Origin: an uncultured Candidatus Woesearchaeota archaeon
GTDB taxonomy: Archaea; Nanobdellota; Nanobdellia; Woesearchaeales; 21-14-0-10-32-9
Assembly (NCBI GenBank): GCA_903891505.1
Contig: CAITEO010000063.1
Location: forward strand, 1 to 8,300
Reading direction: 5' to 3'
Length of the DNA: 8,300 nt
In this document: piece after piece, positions 1 through 5,102 of the stretch
Layout: each line of letters starts with the position of its first letter
Numbering within the stretch: position 1 is the first letter of the stretch
Translations under genes and position numbers: made by a program
The notes under the pieces: generated by a model
The model's input: only the letters and a program-made list of their open reading frames with translations
What the model was told of the DNA's origin: nothing
Database searches by the model: none

Positions 1-1769
1 ATGATGATTTCATCAAGAAAGCAGATCAAAACATAAAAATAATAGAGTGTGTAAGAAAAGAGCTATCAAACAATATTTCTCCATCAAGAATACTCGAGAT
101 AATAAAATTAAGTGAAGAAACAGGAGTTATATTTTCAAGAATAGCATCATATTATTCGCTAAAATCATCTGAGAACACACAGGATGAAGAAGCACTTGCA
201 AAACTTAGCGCGCTTAGTATGATTAGTTCAGATTTTCAGATAAGAACGCTGTTCTTTGAACTCTGGTTTTTATCGCTCGACGATAAAGTTGCAGCAAAAT
301 TCATAGAGAGTAAAGAGCTCGCGATTTACAAGCAATATCTTGTCAGAATAAGAGTGTTTAAGCCTTACACAAAATCTGAAGAAATAGAAAAAATACTCAC
401 AATAAAAGATGTTACGGGTGGAGATTCGTTTAGTTCGCTCTATGAGATATTCGTGAATTCTTTCAAATTCAATGTTGATGGAAAACGTGATTTGACTCTT
501 GATCAGGCAACTAATTATTTCATGTCTGATAATTCTAAATTAAGAGAATTTGCATATAAGACGGTGCTTGGCAGATATAATCAGGAGAGCACTTTGCTTG
601 CAGAGATTTACAAGGATGTAGTTCTTGATTGGTACAATGAATCTATAAAGATAAGAAATTATAAATCACCTATTAGCGTTAGAAATCTTGGAAACGACGT
701 TGATGACAAATCAGTTGAGATTCTTTTGAATGTTGTGAGGAAGAACAGCAAAACTTTCGTCGAGTATTTCAAATTAAAGTATGAGCTACTTAACAGAAAA
801 GAATTGAATGGAAGTAAAAATGATAAAGAAAATGCCTGCAAAAAAAAGAATAGTAAAGACAAATTCAAATTTTCAAGATATCATATTTATGCGCCGTATA
901 AGAAAATCACGAGAACATATTCGTACGACGAGACAAAGATGATTGTTCTTAATACATTCAAGCGCTTTGATGTGAGGTTCTATGCTGCTGCGAAGAAAAT
1001 AATCGATGAGCGCCACGTTCATTCACATCCACGTTCTAGCAAGCGAGGGGGCGCGTTCTGTGCGACGGTTGATAACAAGATAACGCCGTACGTTCTTTTG
1101 AATCATACAGATAGATTGATGAGTGTTTTTACAATGATGCACGAACTCGGTCACGGTATTCATAGCACTTTCTCATCAAAGCAAACAGAGTTACTCTCGC
1201 ATACAAGACTTCCGCTCGCAGAAACTGCATCTGTGTTTTCAGAAGTTCTTTTGATGCACAGACTTCTTAGTGAGACAAAAAACAAGGAAGAAAAAATATC
1301 GCTCCTTGTCGAAACGATGGATGAGCATTACAAGTCAATAATGAGACAAGCGTACTTCGTTATATTCGAAGAGTGGGCGCACGAGAACATCAAAGAAGGA
1401 GTTACAAAGCAAGAGATTTCAAATTATTACAGGTCGCTCTTGAAGGAACAGTTTGGAGAGATGGAAATTCCCGAAGAATTCAATGTAGAATGGACGTACA
1501 TGCCGCACATTTATTACACTCCATTTTACTGCTACGCATATGTTTGGGGGCAGTTGCTATCGCTTTCATTTTATGCGATGTACATTGAGCAAGGTCAAAA
1601 GTTCGTTGACAAATACGTGGAGTTCTTATCAGCAGGATCAAGCAAATCAACGCTAGACATCATGCTTGCAATGGGCGCAGATCCACGAAGCGAGGCGTTC
1701 TGGCAAAAAGGATTTGACATCGTAAAAGCAGATCTCGAGGAATTGAAGAAACTTATCTTAGAGAAATAA
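1..1769 (+). CDS. pepF: Oligoendopeptidase F-like zinc metallopeptidase (family M3), 5' partial
   Basis: Cytosolic zinc peptidase expected to cleave short oligopeptides. The frame is open from base 3 to the stop at 1767-1769 (588 codons), with no ATG, GTG or TTG before the ATG at 219. The residues upstream of 219 still read like the family's N-terminal helical region, so 219 is internal and the true start lies before the window. The zinc site is HELGHGIHS (HEXXH at 1140-1154), followed 23 residues after the second His by the Glu of ETASVFSE (1221-1244). KRGGAFC just before, and the Tyr-rich stretch PHIYYTPFYCYAY after, are typical of PepF. Family members have about 600 residues, so probably only 20-30 are missing. 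A lysine-rich insertion of about 20 residues (810-869) sits where PepF usually has a short link before the 'Y-x-x-Y-A-P' segment. The family assignment is secure; substrate preference is unknown. Confidence 0.93.
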   Translation, partial: DDFIKKADQNIKIIECVRKELSNNISPSRILEIIKLSEETGVIFSRIASYYSLKSSENTQDEEALAKLSALSMISSDFQIRTLFFELWFLSLDDKVAAKFIESKELAIYKQYLVRIRVFKPYTKSEEIEKILTIKDVTGGDSFSSLYEIFVNSFKFNVDGKRDLTLDQATNYFMSDNSKLREFAYKTVLGRYNQESTLLAEIYKDVVLDWYNESIKIRNYKSPISVRNLGNDVDDKSVEILLNVVRKNSKTFVEYFKLKYELLNRKELNGSKNDKENACKKKNSKDKFKFSRYHIYAPYKKITRTYSYDETKMIVLNTFKRFDVRFYAAAKKIIDERHVHSHPRSSKRGGAFCATVDNKITPYVLLNHTDRLMSVFTMMHELGHGIHSTFSSKQTELLSHTRLPLAETASVFSEVLLMHRLLSETKNKEEKISLLVETMDEHYKSIMRQAYFVIFEEWAHENIKEGVTKQEISNYYRSLLKEQFGEMEIPEEFNVEWTYMPHIYYTPFYCYAYVWGQLLSLSFYAMYIEQGQKFVDKYVEFLSAGSSKSTLDIMLAMGADPRSEAFWQKGFDIVKADLEELKKLILEK

Positions 1770-1772
1770 AAC

Positions 1773-1800
1773 TTTTTAATTTTTTATCTATTTTTAATTT
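1773..1800 (+). terminator. T-rich terminator after the peptidase gene
   Basis: Three runs of five or six T lie within 30 bases of the pepF stop codon, with no evident hairpin. This fits archaeal T-tract termination. The gap to the convergent gene's stop is only 47 bases. The minus-strand gene has no T-tract of its own in this gap. Confidence 0.5.
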
Positions 1801-1816
1801 ATATTCAATCTTTACT

Positions 1817-3310
1817 TTACCCAAAGTAATACTCTTCTTTATCTTTGAGTTCTTTTTCGTATTGGAGAAGATCTTTTAATATTTTTTCTTTGAATTCTTC
1901 TTTGTCGAGAGCAAATAAAGGAGATATTTCAACGTGTTTTAGTTTGACAACAACATCTGGGCTAAATCCTGCGTGCAAGAGCCACTTCTTGAATAAATCT
2001 GTCTGCATTTGATATGCAGTTTTTGGGCTATCTTCTCCTTCAGCATTTTTTATTGGCGCGAATTCTTCTTCACGTAAAACTTCAAACACAAAACTTTTTT
2101 CGGCGTGAGGCATAGGGTCAAATATGAATGCTTCAAATTTGTATGCATTAGGTTTTTCAGGTAAAATCAGGTTGCCATCATTATTGATGTGTTGCACTTT
2201 TTTGAGCGCTGCTGTGCTAAAATCTATTAGATTTAATTTGTGCATTCTTTCAATATACGAAACGTTTAGTATCATTATTGCAATATTTCCGGCTTTGAAA
2301 AACAGCTCTCCTGTAGGTGTTTTTTTTACGGAGTCTTCTGGTGTTAGATTTATGTATTCTATTATTCTATGGCGCCCTTTGTTTTTTACTATGACTCCGA
2401 TTGGTTCTCCTGGTTTTTTCTCGATTGATTTTGCACTTATTTCAGAGTTGAAAATGATGTGGTATCCTAGATATAGAGGATCTACTGGTGTCATAAATGG
2501 GTTGTCTAGGTTGAAGTAGGAGATATATTTTGTTTCTTTTAGAATCATTTTGCTAAGTAAGTTGCTCTCTGCAAGGCCAGAATATATTCCCCCTGTTCCA
2601 TTTGGGTTGAAAAACACTTCGTGTTTGCTCTTCAGCAAGACTTTTCCTGCTTTGTCGACAGAAGGCAGCACGCCTTGGATGAAAAAATCAAATTGTTTTT
2701 TTTCTAGTCCAAAATAATTGTTTTTTTCGAAAAAATCAATCGTTGCTTTATTGTTGTCTTCACTTGTCATTATGTAAACATCGAACTTGACTTTATATTT
2801 CTTCTGTGCGGCGAGTATTTTTTCTGAGAACAATTGAAATAAGGATTTTTTAGATATAGGTGTGCACGGAAATAATCCTTTTGGGCCATTAAATCCAAGT
2901 CTTGATCCTTGGCCTCCTGCAGGCAAGAGTATTGCGAGCTCGTTTCTTTTGATTGCATCCTCGCCAAGTTTCAGTGCCTCGCTATGTTTTGGAATATAAG
3001 GATACTTGCTTACAAGATCTGGTTGGTCGATGTTATTGTATTTCTCATCTTTCTTTGAAGTTACACATGCATTGTATAGTTTACTTATTAATGCGTAGTC
3101 TATCTTTAATGAATGTTCGACGAGTTTACTTTTTTCGTCATCGCTAAGCTCGTTCCAGAATCGAAATATGTGCTCTTGACCATGTCTCTCTGCTCTTTCT
3201 CGTTCTTCTACATATTTGTGGTGCAATGTTTTCTCGAGTATATGCGGATGATGAAAGTGATGTGGTTCTTTTTCAGATTGGTTAGCTTGTTCTTCGTGTT
3301 CGTGAGTCAT
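1817..3310 (-). CDS. UAP1/AGX1-like UDP-N-acetylhexosamine pyrophosphorylase (UDPGP family)
   Basis: Predicted to join UTP and a hexosamine 1-phosphate (probably GlcNAc-1-P) to give the UDP-sugar for glycan synthesis, in the cytosol. The nucleotide-binding motif is LPAGGQGSRLGFNGPK (residues 129-144). Other UAP1-like blocks follow in order: GQEHIFRFWNEL (44-55), YIMTSE (179-184), NPNGTGG (235-241), LDNP (268-271), EPIGVI (302-307), AGNIA (340-344), FEVLREEEFAPIKNAEG (409-425) and VEISPL (460-465). From memory of human AGX1, Asn342 and Lys421 match residues that contact the sugar and phosphate. The 497-residue length is close to the eukaryotic enzyme. Residues 1-43 precede the first conserved block and include nine His in the first 31, which could bind metal. 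It may also accept GalNAc-1-P or Glc-1-P; the blocks fit UAP1 better than UGP. It has its own promoter and no sugar-pathway neighbour. Confidence 0.88.
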   Translation of the reverse strand: MTHEHEEQANQSEKEPHHFHHPHILEKTLHHKYVEERERAERHGQEHIFRFWNELSDDEKSKLVEHSLKIDYALISKLYNACVTSKKDEKYNNIDQPDLVSKYPYIPKHSEALKLGEDAIKRNELAILLPAGGQGSRLGFNGPKGLFPCTPISKKSLFQLFSEKILAAQKKYKVKFDVYIMTSEDNNKATIDFFEKNNYFGLEKKQFDFFIQGVLPSVDKAGKVLLKSKHEVFFNPNGTGGIYSGLAESNLLSKMILKETKYISYFNLDNPFMTPVDPLYLGYHIIFNSEISAKSIEKKPGEPIGVIVKNKGRHRIIEYINLTPEDSVKKTPTGELFFKAGNIAIMILNVSYIERMHKLNLIDFSTAALKKVQHINNDGNLILPEKPNAYKFEAFIFDPMPHAEKSFVFEVLREEEFAPIKNAEGEDSPKTAYQMQTDLFKKWLLHAGFSPDVVVKLKHVEISPLFALDKEEFKEKILKDLLQYEKELKDKEEYYFG

Positions 3311-3333
3311 TATGTGCTCATTGTGATGCGGTG

Positions 3334-3345
3334 TATTTATTATTT
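3334..3345 (-). promoter_or_regulatory. TATA-like box for the pyrophosphorylase gene
   Basis: Read on the minus strand the box is AAATAATAAATA, centred about 30 bases before the ATG at 3308-3310. This places transcription start at or very near the ATG. No Shine-Dalgarno-like GGAGG precedes the ATG, which supports a leaderless message and this start codon. Confidence 0.5.
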
Positions 3346-3356
3346 TCGTTTCGAGC

Positions 3357-3411
3357 AGTTTTCTACTCTAACTTCATTAAAGAAAACTAGATTTATTGAG
3401 AGTTTTCTACT
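3357..3411. repeat. Three copies of an octamer (direct, inverted, direct) in the divergent promoter region
   Basis: AGTTTTCTACT occurs at 3357-3367 and again at 3401-3411. Between them, at 3381-3388, is AGAAAACT, the reverse complement of its first eight bases. The inverted copy and the last direct copy could pair as an 8-bp stem with a 12-base loop. The second direct copy runs into TATAAAA (3411-3417). These could be binding sites for a regulator of the divergent genes, or chance in AT-rich sequence. Confidence 0.4.
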
Positions 3412-3489
3412 ATAAAAGATGTTTGATGTCTATATCTTCAATTATAAGGGAGATTTTTCGGATGTAGTTCGGACCTCTTTTAGATAAAA

Positions 3490-3497
3490 TTATTAAA
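3490..3497 (+). promoter_or_regulatory. TATA-like box for fen
   Basis: TTATTAAA preceded by the A-rich GATAAAA. It is centred about 27 bases before the fen ATG at 3521, the spacing expected for a leaderless archaeal transcript. No Shine-Dalgarno sequence lies before the ATG. A second, perfect TATAAAA at 3411-3417 would give a leader of about 80 bases if used. Confidence 0.5.
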
Positions 3498-3520
3498 CTC
3501 GTTCGTCTTAACCGTGCTTT

Positions 3521-4555
3521 ATGGGCGTTGCAATAACTAATATCTTAACATCCAAAGAACTCAAGTTGGAAGATCTTTCAGGTAAAGTTCTCGCTGTCGA
3601 TGCATTCAATGTTTTATACATGTTTTTAACAACGATAAGAGGACCTGATGGAAGTCCTCTTGCAGATTCAAAGGGAAGAACAACAAGTCATCTTGTTGGT
3701 TTATTTTCAAGATTTTCAAATTTAATGGAGAAGGGAATAAAGTTTGTTTTCATTTTTGATGGTGTCGCACCCGAGCTTAAGCGCGAGGAACGTGAGCGTC
3801 GAAAACAGCTCAAGGTTGATGCGCAAAAATCTTATGAAGAAGCAGAGCAACAAGAGGATATTGATAATATGAAAAAGTTTGCTGCACGTACATCAGTTTT
3901 GACGAAAGAAATGATTGAGGAAGCAAAAGAGTTGATTGTTGCGATGGGTATGCCTATAATTATTGCTCCGAGCGAAGGAGAATCACAAGCAGCAGAGCTT
4001 GTTAAGAACGGTGATGCTTATGCTGTTATGAGTCAGGATGCAGATAGCTTGCTTTCCGGTTCTCCTCGTACAATTCGTAATTTATCAATAACTGGACGAC
4101 GAAAAATGCCAGGCACTCATGCGTTCAAAAACGTTGTTCCTGAATTATTTGATTTGAAAGATAATTTGGCAGAGCTTGATTTGACGCAGGATCAACTAAT
4201 TATTCTCGCAATTCTCGTCGGAACAGATTATAATTATGGTGGTGTTAAAGGAATAGGACCTAAGAAAGCGCTTACGCTTGTAAAGAAACATGGTGCTAAT
4301 TTCGACGCTATATTTCTTGAAGCGAAGTGGGATGAGAGTTCATCTGTTCCTTGGAAGAAAATATATGACACGATAAAACATATGCCTGTAAAGAATGATT
4401 ATGAGATAAAATTTGAACTATACGATGAGGAGAAACTAAAGCAGATTCTTGTTGTCGAGCATGATTTCTCTGAAGAGCGAGTTGCGTCATCTTTTGAGAA
4501 GCTCGAGAAATTTAGAAAGCAGAACTCCCAGAAAGGACTCGGTGAGTGGTTCTAA
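3521..4555 (+). CDS. fen: Flap endonuclease 1 (FEN-1)
   Basis: Structure-specific 5' flap endonuclease that removes displaced 5' flaps during Okazaki-fragment maturation and long-patch base excision repair, guided by the PCNA clamp. All seven metal-binding acidic residues are visible at the positions known for archaeal FEN-1: Asp27, Asp80, Glu152 and Glu154 (APSEGE), Asp173 and Asp175 (SQDADS), and Asp236 (VGTDYN). The helix-hairpin-helix-type motif GVKGIGPKKA starts at 241. The start is firm because the family begins Met-Gly and residue numbering then matches exactly. The C-terminus QKGLGEWF (337-344) is a PCNA-interacting (PIP) box of the Q-x-x-L-x-x-W-F type. The length of 344 residues is normal. 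Small departures are Ala4 where Pro is common, and QDADSLLSG where most archaeal homologues have QDYDSLLFG. The stop TAA is followed directly by TAG. Confidence 0.97.
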   Translation: MGVAITNILTSKELKLEDLSGKVLAVDAFNVLYMFLTTIRGPDGSPLADSKGRTTSHLVGLFSRFSNLMEKGIKFVFIFDGVAPELKREERERRKQLKVDAQKSYEEAEQQEDIDNMKKFAARTSVLTKEMIEEAKELIVAMGMPIIIAPSEGESQAAELVKNGDAYAVMSQDADSLLSGSPRTIRNLSITGRRKMPGTHAFKNVVPELFDLKDNLAELDLTQDQLIILAILVGTDYNYGGVKGIGPKKALTLVKKHGANFDAIFLEAKWDESSSVPWKKIYDTIKHMPVKNDYEIKFELYDEEKLKQILVVEHDFSEERVASSFEKLEKFRKQNSQKGLGEWF

Positions 4556-4560
4556 TAGTA

Positions 4561-4584
4561 TTTTTTGTATTTCGTATTTTTTTT
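4561..4584 (+). terminator. T-rich terminator after fen
   Basis: A run of six T (4561-4566) and a run of eight T (4577-4584) follow the tandem stop codons of fen. They lie just before the 3' end of the convergent gene at 4591, consistent with archaeal T-tract termination. Confidence 0.5.
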
Positions 4585-4590
4585 GCTATT

Positions 4591-5061
4591 TTATCTATAT
4601 GTTCCTCCTGAAAAACTTTGTGAACTATACAGTATTTGTCGTCTTCCAGATCCACTTGTTGCGAGCAATTCTAAGAATACTGCAGGATCAATTCCTCGGC
4701 TAAGCGCATATGATGCAAATGCGGGGTTTGGTCCTGGAGTTAATGTCTCAAGTCCGATGTTTCCAGATTTGTGCCTGTCAATCATTTCGTCGTGAAACGC
4801 TATTGCCGCAGTCATAGTTTCAGTTTTCAAAAGAGCGTCAAGTTCAAACTTTTCTTTCATTGCATTTTCCCAAATAAGTTCAAGTTCAACAATTTCTTTT
4901 TCTTCAGCAGCAAGATCTGCTTTTCTACTCACAACAGTTGGGTTATTATAGAGGGGTTTCGGTACATATTTTCTAGGATTTGATTTATTCATTGGTTCTT
5001 CCTTTGTTTCTTCTTTTCTTCGCACAAGGACAGAAGTGTAGTTTTTATTTAAACTTTTCAT
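4591..5061 (-). CDS. Uncharacterised 156-residue protein
   Basis: I do not recognise this protein. It is the longest open frame filling an otherwise empty 547-base gap between fen and the methyltransferase gene, convergent with the first and divergent from the second. The N-terminal 50 residues are basic, Asn- and Pro-containing and probably disordered. Residues about 47-97 are rich in Glu, Ala and Leu and should be helical. Then comes a Gly/Pro break (TPGPNP, 108-113), a short helix-like stretch around GIDPAVFLELLA (123-134), and a Ser/Gly-rich tail. There is no signal peptide, membrane segment or Cys. Met24 (codon at 4990-4992) is an alternative start. It probably acts in the cytosol; no function can be assigned. 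Confidence 0.7.
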   Translation of the reverse strand: MKSLNKNYTSVLVRRKEETKEEPMNKSNPRKYVPKPLYNNPTVVSRKADLAAEEKEIVELELIWENAMKEKFELDALLKTETMTAAIAFHDEMIDRHKSGNIGLETLTPGPNPAFASYALSRGIDPAVFLELLATSGSGRRQILYSSQSFSGGTYR

Positions 5062-5074
5062 TTCTTGAAAATCA

Positions 5075-5082
5075 TTATAAAT
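5075..5082 (+). promoter_or_regulatory. TATA-like box for the methyltransferase gene
   Basis: TTATAAAT is centred 24-25 bases before the GTG at 5103. An in-frame TGA at 5082-5084 and the absence of other start codons after it leave GTG 5103 as the earliest start. Box position and codon agree on a leaderless transcript. Confidence 0.55.
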
Positions 5083-5087
5083 GAAAT

Positions 5088-5096
5088 GTATTATCC
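5088..5096 (-). promoter_or_regulatory. Weak TATA-like element for the uncharacterised minus-strand gene
   Basis: Minus-strand GGATAATAC is centred about 31 bases before the ATG at 5059-5061. It is weak. The stronger box at 5075-5082 also reads as ATTTATAA on the minus strand, but at 13-20 bases it is too close to that ATG. The 41-base gap thus appears to hold interleaved promoters for both directions. Confidence 0.3.
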
Positions 5097-5102
5097 TTTA
5101 GT

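Noticed and set aside
219..221. ATG at 219 as the start of the oligoendopeptidase gene
   Set aside because: The frame is open to the window's left edge and the upstream residues (for example YYSLKSSENTQDEEA) match the family's N-terminal region, so this is an internal Met.
2124..2519. A 131-codon plus-strand frame inside the pyrophosphorylase gene
   Set aside because: It is antisense to conserved UAP1 blocks and has no family resemblance.
3113..3415. A 100-codon plus-strand frame that reads like a hydrophobic membrane protein
   Set aside because: It is antisense to the conserved N-terminus of the pyrophosphorylase. Its Phe/Val richness is what the reverse of Lys/Glu/His-rich codons gives, and it has no promoter-like signal of its own.
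4449..4983. Three short plus-strand frames (4449-4703, 4565-4795, 4771-4983) after fen
   Set aside because: The first overlaps the fen C-terminus and its PIP box in another frame. The others are Phe/Ser-rich complements of the Glu/Lys-rich minus-strand protein, which is longer and better composed.
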